From: Pseudomonadota bacterium
Lineage (GTDB): Bacteria > Pseudomonadota > Gammaproteobacteria > Burkholderiales > Rhodocyclaceae
Assembly: GCA_021811225.1 (NCBI GenBank)
Contig: JAJZPJ010000145.1
Span: forward strand, 1-6,695
Direction: 5' to 3'
DNA: 6,695 nucleotides
The notes beneath the pieces are model-generated. The model was not told where the DNA came from, made no database searches, and was given only the letters and a program-made list of their open reading frames with translations. Shown one piece after another: positions 1 through 6,412 of the stretch (positions are counted from its first letter, which is position 1; the number at the start of each line of letters is the position of its first letter). Both the position numbers and the translations under genes were made by a program.

Positions 1-1898
1 AGATCTATCGCCAGCTGCAGGAGCTGCACCAGCGGCTGGAGTCGCACTACCGCGAGGTCCAGGACTTCGAGTTCACCATCGAGCGCGGCCGGCTCTACTG
101 CCTGCAGACGAGAAACGGCAAGATGAACGCGCGCGCCATGGTGCGCACCTCGGTGGAGATGTTCGAGGAGGGGCTGATCACCAAGGAGCGCGCCCTGCTG
201 CGCACCGAACCCGCGATGCTGGAGCAGCTCCTGGTGCCGCAGCTGTCGCCGGCGTTCCGCGGCAAGTCGCTGGTCCAGGGCCTGCCGGCATCGCCCGGCG
301 CCGCTTCGGGCAAGATCGTGTTCGACGCCGACACCGCGGAGGCGCGCGGACGCGCCGGCGAAAAAATCATCCTGGTGCGCGAGGAGACCAAGCCCGACGA
401 CATCCACGGCTTCTTCCAGGCGCAGGGCATCCTCACCAGCCGCGGCGGCAAGACCTCGCACGCCGCGGTGGTCGCGCGCGGCATGGGCAAGCCCTGCGTC
501 TCGGGCTGCGAAGAGATCGTCATCGACGTCACCGCCCGCCGCGCCCTGATCGGCGAGGCCACGCTGCACGAAGGCGACGTGATCACCATCGACGGCAGCA
601 GCGGCCACGTCTATGCCGGCGAAGTGCCGACCGTCGAGGCCGAGGTCAGCGAGGAGATGACCACCCTGCTTGGCTGGGCCGACGAGGTCGCGCGCCTGCA
701 GGTGATGGCCAACGCCGACACCCCGGAGGACGCCATCCGGGCGCGCGCCTTCGGCGCCATGGGCATCGGCCTGGTGCGCACCGAGCGGATGTTCAACGGC
801 ACCGACCGCCTGCCCATCGTCCAGGAAATGATCCTGGCGGAAACGGTGGAGGAGCGCCAGGCGGCGCTCGATCGCCTGCTGCCGATCCAGCGCGCCGACT
901 TCAAGGGGATATTCAAGGCCATGAAGGGGCTGCCGGTGACGGTGCGCCTGCTCGATCCGCCGATGCACGAATTCCTGCCGACCGCGGCCCAGCTCGAACT
1001 GGAGATCGCCCACCTGCACCACCTGCGCGACACCATCAAGGGTCTGGAGGAACTGCCCGAGACCCTGAAGCTGCTCAATCCCAAGCTCTATCAGCAATAC
1101 GCCGACGGACTGGTCAAGCTGATGGACGGCCTGCACACCTTCAAGAGCTCCCACCTCGAAGACGACGCGATATCGAAGAAGGAGAAGATCCTGAAGAAGG
1201 TGCGCGCGCTGGCCGAGGTGAACCCCATGCTCGGCCATCGCGGCGTGCGCCTGGGGATCACCTATCCGGAGATCTACTCGATGCAGATCCAGGCGATCCT
1301 GGAAGCCGCGGCGCTATGCGCCAAGGAGGGCATCGAGATCCATCCCGAGATCATGGTGCCGCAGGTGGCCACGGTCGAGGAGCTGAGCCGCATCCACGGT
1401 TACGTGCAGCGCCTGCACCAGGTGGTCGAGCTGACCCACGGCATCAGCGTGCGCTTCAAGTTCGGCTCGATGCTGGAGGTGGTGCGCGCCTGCATCCGCG
1501 CCGGGCGCATGGCGGAGATGGCCGAGTTCTTCTCCTTCGGCACCAACGACCTGACCCAGGCGACCTTTTCCTTCAGCCGCGAGGACGCCGAGAACAAGTT
1601 CCTGCCCGCCTACAACGAGACCGGCATCCTCCAGGACAATCCCTTCGAGGTGCTGGACATCAAGGGCGTCGGCCAGATGATGAAGATGGCGGTGGATCGC
1701 GGCCGCAAGACCCGCCCCGAGCTCAAGATCGGCATCTGCGGCGAGCACGGCGGGCACCCCGCGTCGATCCACTTCTGCCACCACATCGGCCTGAACTACG
1801 TGTCCTGCTCGGGTCCGCGCGTGCCCGTGGCGCGCCTGGCGGCGGCCCAGGCCAAGCTGCAGGAGGAGGCGTATGCGCAGCAGTACGTGCCGGAGTAA
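1..1898 (+). CDS. ppdK: Pyruvate, phosphate dikinase, C-terminal part (5' end outside window)
   Basis: The enzyme interconverts pyruvate, ATP and phosphate with phosphoenolpyruvate, AMP and pyrophosphate in the cytoplasm. The reading frame is open from base 3 and gives 631 residues to the TAA at 1896-1898. About 270 N-terminal residues, most of the ATP-grasp nucleotide-binding domain, lie outside the window; its end is visible as the FTIERGRLYCLQTRNGK segment near residues 24-40. The central phosphohistidine domain has GGKTSHAAVVARGMGKP, with the phospho-accepting His at visible residue 153 (codon 459-461). The C-terminal PEP/pyruvate TIM barrel has RTERMF, RLLDPPMHEFLP, the metal ligands Glu492 and Asp516 (FGTNDLTQ), and the catalytic Cys579 in GICGEHGG (codon 1737-1739). 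All key residues are present, so this part looks functional. It differs from the Clostridium enzyme by about 50 extra residues after HEFLP. No downstream partner on this strand; it converges on the HDOD gene. Identification is secure. Confidence 0.97.
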   Translation, partial: IYRQLQELHQRLESHYREVQDFEFTIERGRLYCLQTRNGKMNARAMVRTSVEMFEEGLITKERALLRTEPAMLEQLLVPQLSPAFRGKSLVQGLPASPGAASGKIVFDADTAEARGRAGEKIILVREETKPDDIHGFFQAQGILTSRGGKTSHAAVVARGMGKPCVSGCEEIVIDVTARRALIGEATLHEGDVITIDGSSGHVYAGEVPTVEAEVSEEMTTLLGWADEVARLQVMANADTPEDAIRARAFGAMGIGLVRTERMFNGTDRLPIVQEMILAETVEERQAALDRLLPIQRADFKGIFKAMKGLPVTVRLLDPPMHEFLPTAAQLELEIAHLHHLRDTIKGLEELPETLKLLNPKLYQQYADGLVKLMDGLHTFKSSHLEDDAISKKEKILKKVRALAEVNPMLGHRGVRLGITYPEIYSMQIQAILEAAALCAKEGIEIHPEIMVPQVATVEELSRIHGYVQRLHQVVELTHGISVRFKFGSMLEVVRACIRAGRMAEMAEFFSFGTNDLTQATFSFSREDAENKFLPAYNETGILQDNPFEVLDIKGVGQMMKMAVDRGRKTRPELKIGICGEHGGHPASIHFCHHIGLNYVSCSGPRVPVARLAAAQAKLQEEAYAQQYVPE

Positions 1899-1905
1899 GC
1901 TGGCT

Positions 1906-2748
1906 TCAGAAGCGCAGGGCGGCGGCGAGCGAGGCGATTTCCGCCGCCGACTCCTGGAGCACCGCGGCCAACGGGGTGGCGGCGATCTGTTCGCGGGCGG
2001 CGGCATTGATCTCCGCGCCGTCGGCGAGCAGCAGCGGATTCTCGACCGGCGACAGTCCGTGCGCCAGGAATAGGACGTCCGCCAGCGTCGTCGCCGGAAA
2101 ATGCGCGGGCGGCGCCGGCGCCGTCCACCATTGCCCCTCGATGGCGTCGATCGCCTCCGCCGGCACCCTGAGCGCCCGCAGCACGGCCCGCCTGATCACC
2201 ATCTGTTCGGCACCGGTCCACGCCGGCGCCAATTGCCGCCAGAGCAGGCCGGGGTAGGCCCCGGCGCGGGAGATCAGGTAGAAGCCGCCGACCTCATGGA
2301 CGATGCCGGCGAACAGGGCGACGTCGGGATTGCGCAGGCCCTGGCGCGCGGCCAGCACGTGCGCCAGGGCGCCGACCTCGACCGAATGCTGCCACAGGCG
2401 CTGCGCCAGTTGCTGCGCTTCGGGCGAACTGGCGGCACCGACCATCTGGCGCATGATCAGGGCGGTGGCGAGCGAGCGGATCAGCTGGAAGCCGAGCAGG
2501 GAGACGGCGCTGCGCACGTCGGCGATGGCGTGGCCGGCGCGGTTGAAGGCCACCGAATTGGCCAGGGCCACCACCCGGCTCGCCAACAGCGGCTCGGCCT
2601 GGACCGCGCGCACCGCGGTCTCCAGATGCAGGTCGGGATCCTCGAGCGCGAGGCGCACCCGCAGCGCCACCTCGGCGTGGGTCGGAAACACCAGCTCGCC
2701 GCTCTCCGCCTCGGCGGCGATCCGCGCCAGCGCCTCGCCGCGCTCCAC
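1906..2748 (-). CDS. HDOD-domain signalling protein
   Basis: A 280-residue protein that looks like a stand-alone HDOD (metal-dependent hydrolase-related output) domain. The FPTHAEVALRVRLALEDPD segment (residues 21-39) matches the typical HDOD entry, followed by the LASRVVALANS helix (55-65), IADVRSAVSLLGFQLIRSLATA (75-96), LWQHSVEVGALAHVLA (118-133) and GIVHEVGG (148-155). HDOD domains generally lack the full metal-binding set of true HD phosphohydrolases, and here the usual HD doublet reads HE (151-152), so a regulatory rather than catalytic role is inferred. No receiver, GGDEF or EAL domain, signal peptide or membrane segment is seen. The start is GTG at 2748, 5 nt after the dehydrogenase stop. 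The purine-rich GAAGAG at 2768-2763 is rather far away (14 nt), so translation probably depends on coupling. It is the last gene of the etf operon. The partner and signal are unknown. Confidence 0.85.
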   Translation of the reverse strand: MERGEALARIAAEAESGELVFPTHAEVALRVRLALEDPDLHLETAVRAVQAEPLLASRVVALANSVAFNRAGHAIADVRSAVSLLGFQLIRSLATALIMRQMVGAASSPEAQQLAQRLWQHSVEVGALAHVLAARQGLRNPDVALFAGIVHEVGGFYLISRAGAYPGLLWRQLAPAWTGAEQMVIRRAVLRALRVPAEAIDAIEGQWWTAPAPPAHFPATTLADVLFLAHGLSPVENPLLLADGAEINAAAREQIAATPLAAVLQESAAEIASLAAALRF

Positions 2749-2753
2749 GGCGC

Positions 2754-4547
2754 TCAGAACATCTCTTCGGCGAGCGCCAGCGCGCCCGGCGCGCCGTGGA
2801 TCACGGTGTGGGCGAGACCCGGCGCCGCGGCGAGCACGTGGTCGGCGTAGAAGCGCGCGGTGGCGATCTTGGCCGGATAGAAGGGGTCAGTGTCGCCGGC
2901 CGCGATCTTCGTCTGACTGATGAGCGCGGCGCGCGCCATCAGCCAGCCGCCGCAGACGCTGCCCATCAGCTTGAGGAAGGGCACGGCGCCGACCGAGACG
3001 CCGCGGATGTCGTCGCCGTAGCGGCCGACGATATATTCCGCCGCCTCGGCCAGCGCCGTGATGCCGCGGCCCAATGCCGCCCCGAGCGCGACGAAATCGG
3101 CGCCGCCTTGCGCGGCGAGCTGCGCCTCGGTCTGGCGCATCTCTTCGATCACGGTCTTGAGCGTGGCGCCGCCCTCGCGCGCGATCTTGCGTCCGACCAG
3201 GTCGTTGGCCTGGATGCCGGTGGTGCCCTCGTAGATGGTGGTGATCCGGGCATCGCGCAGGTACTGGGCGGCGCCGGTCTCCTCGATGAAGCCCATGCCG
3301 CCGTGCACCTGGACGCCGAGATGAGCGAGCTCGTTGCCGGTCTCGGTGCACCAGCCCTTGACCACCGGGATCATCAGATCGACCAGCGCCTGATTGCGCC
3401 GGCGCTCCTCGACCTCGCCGTGATGCAGCGCGGCGTCGTGGGCGGCGGCGACCGAGTAGGCCAGCGCGCGCATCGCCTCGATCTGCGACTTCATCAGCAT
3501 CAGCATGCGCCGGATGTCGGGGTGCCGGATGATCGATACGCTCGCGGCCGAGCCTTCGATGGCGCGGCCCTGGACGCGTTCCCGGGCGTAGGCGAGCGCC
3601 TTCTGGTAGGCGGCCTCGCCCAGCGCCAGTCCTTCCAGGCCGACGGCGAAACGGGCGGCGTTCATCATGATGAACATGTATTTCAGGCCTTCGTTTTCGC
3701 GCCCGACCAGGGTGCCGATCGCGCCCTTGCCGTCATCGCCGTAGGCCATCACGCAGGTCGGGCTGGCGTGGATGCCCAGCTTGTGTTCGATCGAGACGCA
3801 ACGGGCGTCGTTGCGCGCGCCCAGATTGCCCTGGTCGTCGACCATGAACTTCGGCACCACGAAGAGCGAGATGCCCTTCACGCCTTCGGGCGCGTCCGGC
3901 GTCCTGGCCAGCACCAGATGCACGATGTTCTCCGCCATGTCGTGCTCGCCGTAGGTGATGAAGATCTTCTGGCCGAAGATCCGGTAACTGCCGTCCCCCT
4001 GGGGCAGGGCGCGGGTGCGCACCGCCGCCAGGTCGGAGCCCGCCTGCGGCTCGGTCAGGTTCATGGTGCCGGTCCAGCGGCCGGCGATCATGTTGGGCAG
4101 ATATTTCCGCTTCTGCTCGGCGGAACCGACCAGGGTGAGCGCCTCGATCGCACCCAGCGTCAAGAGCGGACAGAGCGAGAAGGAGATGTTGGCGGCCTTC
4201 CACATTTCCTGCACCGCGGCGGAGACCAGCTTGGGCAGCCCCTGGCCGCCGAACTCCGGCTCGCAGGACAGGCCGTTCCAGCCGGCCTCGGCGAACTGCC
4301 GGTAGGCATCCTTGAAGCCCGCCGGCATGGTCACCGCGTGGTCGGCCCAACGCGCGCCTTCCCGGTCGCCGCTGGCGTTGATCGGCGCCAGCACGCCGGA
4401 CGCGAACTTGCTTGCCTCGTCGAGAATGGCGGCAACCACGTCGGCGCTGGCCTCCTCGAAGCCGGGCAGTCGTGCTACCCGGTCGAGATCCGCCAGCTCG
4501 CGCAGCACGAAGTGCATGTCCTTCAGCGGTGCGGCGTAACTACTCAT
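2754..4547 (-). CDS. Acyl-CoA dehydrogenase, DmdC-like ~600-residue family
   Basis: FAD-dependent alpha,beta-dehydrogenation of an acyl-CoA, with electrons passed to ETF. The 597-residue product is much longer than classical ~380-residue acyl-CoA dehydrogenases and fits the long family that includes 3-methylmercaptopropionyl-CoA dehydrogenase (DmdC). It has an N-terminal leader domain (YAAPLKDMHFVLREL, residues 4-18), the N-terminal helical domain, the flavin-region motif MNLTEPQAGSDLAAVRT (162-178), the beta domain, and the C-terminal helical domain with VHGGMGFIEE (414-423). The YEGTTGIQAND segment (439-449) carries the probable catalytic base Glu440 (codon 3230-3228). A further helical C-terminal extension runs from about 465 to 597. 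ATG at 4547 is chosen because AAGGGAG lies 5 nt upstream and family homology begins there; an in-frame start at 4568 would add seven residues. It lies 23 nt after etfA. Substrate cannot be read from sequence: fatty acyl-CoA, methylthioacyl-CoA and others are possible. Confidence 0.93.
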   Translation of the reverse strand: MSSYAAPLKDMHFVLRELADLDRVARLPGFEEASADVVAAILDEASKFASGVLAPINASGDREGARWADHAVTMPAGFKDAYRQFAEAGWNGLSCEPEFGGQGLPKLVSAAVQEMWKAANISFSLCPLLTLGAIEALTLVGSAEQKRKYLPNMIAGRWTGTMNLTEPQAGSDLAAVRTRALPQGDGSYRIFGQKIFITYGEHDMAENIVHLVLARTPDAPEGVKGISLFVVPKFMVDDQGNLGARNDARCVSIEHKLGIHASPTCVMAYGDDGKGAIGTLVGRENEGLKYMFIMMNAARFAVGLEGLALGEAAYQKALAYARERVQGRAIEGSAASVSIIRHPDIRRMLMLMKSQIEAMRALAYSVAAAHDAALHHGEVEERRRNQALVDLMIPVVKGWCTETGNELAHLGVQVHGGMGFIEETGAAQYLRDARITTIYEGTTGIQANDLVGRKIAREGGATLKTVIEEMRQTEAQLAAQGGADFVALGAALGRGITALAEAAEYIVGRYGDDIRGVSVGAVPFLKLMGSVCGGWLMARAALISQTKIAAGDTDPFYPAKIATARFYADHVLAAAPGLAHTVIHGAPGALALAEEMF

Positions 4548-4552
4548 GACGA

Positions 4553-4559
4553 CTCCCTT
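4553..4559 (-). promoter_or_regulatory. Ribosome binding site of the acyl-CoA dehydrogenase
   Basis: On the minus strand AAGGGAG (4559-4553) lies 5 nt before the ATG at 4547-4545. It is the only clear Shine-Dalgarno in the 23-nt gap after etfA. It decides the start, because the alternative upstream start at 4568 would place this sequence inside the coding region. Confidence 0.75.
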
Positions 4560-4570
4560 CTGAGGCAAAC

Positions 4571-5515
4571 TCAGCCGAGTTCGGCCACCAGCTCCGGCAC
4601 CGCCTGGAACAGGTCGGCGACCAGACCGTAATCGGCCACCTGGAAGATCGGCGCATCGGCATCCTTGTTGATCGCGACGATCACCTTGCTGTCCTTCATG
4701 CCGGCCAGATGCTGGATCGCCCCGGAGATGCCGATGGCGAAATAGAGCTGGGGCGCGACGATCTTGCCGGTCTGGCCGACCTGGTAGTCGTTGGGCACGA
4801 AGCCCGCGTCGACGGCGGCGCGGGAAGCGCCCAGGGCGGCGCCGAGCTTGTCGGCCAGCGGTTCGAGCAGCTTGTGGTAGTTCTCGCCGCTGCCCATGCC
4901 GCGCCCGCCCGAGACGATGATCTTGGCGGCGGCCAGTTCGGGACGCTCGGACTTGGTGAGCTCGCGTCCGACGAAGGTCGTCAGGCCGAGATCGGGACCG
5001 GCGGCGAGATTTTCGAGCGCGGCCGAGCCGCCCTGCCCCGCGGCGTCGAAGCCGGTGCCGCGCACGGTGATCACCTTCACCGCGTCGGCGCTCTTGACCG
5101 TGGCCAGCGCGTTGCCGGCGTAGATCGGCCGGACGAAGGTGTCGGCGGCAACGACTTCGACGATCTCGGAGATCTGCGCCACGTCGAGCTGCGCGGCGAC
5201 GCGCGGCAGCATGTTCTTGCCGCTGGCGGTGGCCGTCGCCAGGATGTGGCTGTAGCCCCCGGCCAGGGACACCACCAGGGCGGCGACGTTCTCGGCGGTC
5301 TGATCGGCGTAGTGGGCGGCATCGGCGACCAGCACCTTGGCCACGCCCGCGGTCAAGGCGGCGGACTGGGCGGCGGCGGCGCAGTTCTGGCCGGCGACCA
5401 GCAGATGGATGTCCGAGACAAGATGCGCGGCGATCTTGGCCGCCGCGGTCACGGCGTTCAGGGTCGCGGCCTTCAGGGACGCGTTGTCGTGTTCGGCGAT
5501 TACCAGTATGGCCAT
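4571..5515 (-). CDS. etfA: Electron transfer flavoprotein alpha subunit
   Basis: The FAD-binding subunit of the soluble EtfAB heterodimer, which accepts electrons from acyl-CoA dehydrogenases and reduces ETF:quinone oxidoreductase. The 314-residue length is normal for the family. The N-terminal domain (MAILVIAEHD to about residue 190) has the nucleotide-binding-like fold. The C-terminal FAD domain carries SGGRGMGSGENY (202-213), AVDAGFVPNDYQVGQTGK (234-251) and the alpha-subunit signature LYFAIGISGAIQH (257-269), continuing to VAINKDADAPIFQVADYGLVADL (280-302). The ATG at 5515 overlaps the etfB TGA by one base (TGATG), and AAGG at 5526-5523 lies 7 nt upstream inside etfB. Translational coupling, giving equal amounts of the two subunits, is inferred. 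Conserved motifs look intact and no frameshift is seen. Confidence 0.97.
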   Translation of the reverse strand: MAILVIAEHDNASLKAATLNAVTAAAKIAAHLVSDIHLLVAGQNCAAAAQSAALTAGVAKVLVADAAHYADQTAENVAALVVSLAGGYSHILATATASGKNMLPRVAAQLDVAQISEIVEVVAADTFVRPIYAGNALATVKSADAVKVITVRGTGFDAAGQGGSAALENLAAGPDLGLTTFVGRELTKSERPELAAAKIIVSGGRGMGSGENYHKLLEPLADKLGAALGASRAAVDAGFVPNDYQVGQTGKIVAPQLYFAIGISGAIQHLAGMKDSKVIVAINKDADAPIFQVADYGLVADLFQAVPELVAELG

Positions 5516-6264
5516 CAGATCACCTTCGCTTCGTTCTTGAGTTTTTCCACCAGGGTCTTGATGTCGGCGACCTTGACGCCGGCGCTGCGCTTGGCCGGCT
5601 CGACCACCTTGAGCGTGGTCAGGCGCGGCGTCACATCGACGCCGAGATCGGCCGGCTTCACGGTTTCCAGCGGCTTCTTCTTGGCCTTCATGATGTTGGG
5701 CAGGGTCGCGTAACGCGGCTCGTTCAGGCGCAGATCGGTGGTCACCACCGCCGGCAGCTTGAGCGACAGGGTCTCGCCGCCGCCATCGACCTCGCGGGTG
5801 ACGTTCGCCCGGCCCTCGGCAATCACCAGCTTCGAGGCGAAGGTGGCCTGGGCCCAGCCCATCAGGGCGGCGAACATCTGGCCGGTCTGGTTGGCGTCGT
5901 CGTCGATCGCCTGCTTGCCGAAGATGACCAGTTGCGGCCCCTCCTTCTCGGCCACCGCCTTGATCAGCTTGGCCACGGCCAGCGGCTGCAGCTCGACGTC
6001 GGTCTCGACCAGGACGGCGCGGTCGGCGCCCAGGGCCATGGCCGTGCGCAGGGTCTCCTGGCAGGCGGCGAGGCCGCAGGAGACGGCGATCACCTCGGTG
6101 GCGACGCCCGCTTCCTTCAGACGCACCGCTTCCTCGACGGCGATCTCGTCGAAGGGGTTCATCGACATCTTGACGTTGGCCAGATCGACGCCGGTGCCGT
6201 CGGATTTCACCCGCACCTTGACGTTGTAATCGACCACGCGCTTGACGGGTACCAGGATCTTCAA
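5515..6264 (-). CDS. etfB: Electron transfer flavoprotein beta subunit (TTG start)
   Basis: The AMP-binding partner of EtfA, which also docks onto acyl-CoA dehydrogenases. Read from the TTG at 6264-6262 the product has 249 residues and begins (M)KILVPVKRVVDYNVKVR, exactly where ETF beta subunits normally start. Visible motifs are MNPFDEIAVEEAVRLKE (35-51), the nucleotide-binding loop GKQAIDDDANQTGQM (116-130) and the beta signature with docking loop, LPAVVTTDLRLNEPRYATLPN (170-190) followed by IMKAKKK. AGGAG lies 7 nt before the TTG, whereas the alternative in-frame GTG at 6303 has no Shine-Dalgarno and would add 13 unconserved residues. It is the first gene of the operon, about 100 nt downstream of the predicted promoter, and shares one base with etfA. 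Assignment is secure; the start is well supported but not proven. Confidence 0.97.
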   Translation of the reverse strand: MKILVPVKRVVDYNVKVRVKSDGTGVDLANVKMSMNPFDEIAVEEAVRLKEAGVATEVIAVSCGLAACQETLRTAMALGADRAVLVETDVELQPLAVAKLIKAVAEKEGPQLVIFGKQAIDDDANQTGQMFAALMGWAQATFASKLVIAEGRANVTREVDGGGETLSLKLPAVVTTDLRLNEPRYATLPNIMKAKKKPLETVKPADLGVDVTPRLTTLKVVEPAKRSAGVKVADIKTLVEKLKNEAKVI

Positions 6265-6271
6265 GTCAGCG

Positions 6272-6276
6272 CTCCT
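6272..6276 (-). promoter_or_regulatory. Ribosome binding site of etfB, fixing a TTG start
   Basis: Minus-strand AGGAG (6276-6272), within the longer purine run AGAGAGGAG, is separated by 7 nt from TTG at 6264-6262. No ATG or GTG in the etfB frame lies at a suitable distance, so this site selects the rare TTG start. Confidence 0.8.
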
Positions 6277-6361
6277 CTCTCTAGAAAGTTGGAAATTATG
6301 CACCGATTCTTCCGGCCCGAGTTCGGCGGCGTTTCGGCAACGCGCTCCATACGCTTAGGTA

Positions 6362-6388
6362 CGGGATGCGTTATCCTAGCGCATCCCG
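6362..6388. promoter_or_regulatory. Inverted repeat, probable operator for the divergent TetR regulator
   Basis: CGGGATGCG at 6362-6370 and CGCATCCCG at 6380-6388 form a perfect 9-bp inverted repeat with a 9-nt spacer. Inside the spacer 6372-6373 can also pair with 6377-6378. It lies between a TetR-family gene and the operon it faces, and covers the predicted etfB -10 box, so a bound dimer would block RNA polymerase. Size and symmetry fit TetR-family operators. Which protein binds is inferred from position alone. It could instead form a hairpin in RNA, but with no U-tract on either strand it does not look like a terminator. Confidence 0.6.
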
Positions 6389-6401
6389 ACCCCGAATTCA
6401 A
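6373..6401 (-). promoter_or_regulatory. Predicted sigma70-type promoter of the etfB operon
   Basis: Read on the minus strand, TTGAAT (6401-6396; 4 of 6 to the -35 consensus) and TAGGAT (6378-6373; 4 of 6 to the -10 consensus) are separated by exactly 17 nt. Transcription would start near 6366 and leave a leader of about 100 nt before etfB. The -10 box sits at the centre of the inverted repeat 6362-6388. This is a visual match only; no transcript data are available. Confidence 0.55.
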
Positions 6402-6412
6402 TACCAAGCCGT

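Noticed and set aside
1314..2006. Open frames on both strands overlapping the 3' end of ppdK and of the HDOD gene
   Set aside because: They overlap conserved catalytic sequence of PPDK in other frames and have biased, repetitive translations with no domain.
4548..4568. Seven-residue N-terminal extension of the dehydrogenase from 4568
   Set aside because: It would run through the strong AAGGGAG ribosome binding site and adds residues outside the family homology. The ATG at 4547 is better.
2796..4631. 611-codon open frame on the plus strand, antisense to the dehydrogenase
   Set aside because: Its translation is low-complexity and rich in Arg, His, Gly and Asp with no recognisable family. It mirrors the third-position GC bias of the real gene, which carries clear catalytic motifs.
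4709..5713. 334-codon open frame on the plus strand over etfA and the end of etfB
   Set aside because: It is an antisense shadow of GC-rich coding sequence: Gly/Asp/His/Arg-rich, no domain, and it crosses the overlap of two well-identified genes.
6329..6343. Small inverted repeat GCGTT/AACGC with a 5-nt loop in the etfB leader
   Set aside because: Five base pairs in GC-rich DNA are expected by chance. There is no T-tract, no riboswitch-like conserved core, and it does not overlap the ribosome binding site.
6349..6377. Plus-strand promoter for the TetR gene using TATCCT (6372-6377) as -10
   Set aside because: The hexamer matches 4 of 6, but no acceptable -35 lies 16-18 nt upstream. The TetR promoter is probably in this region but cannot be placed.
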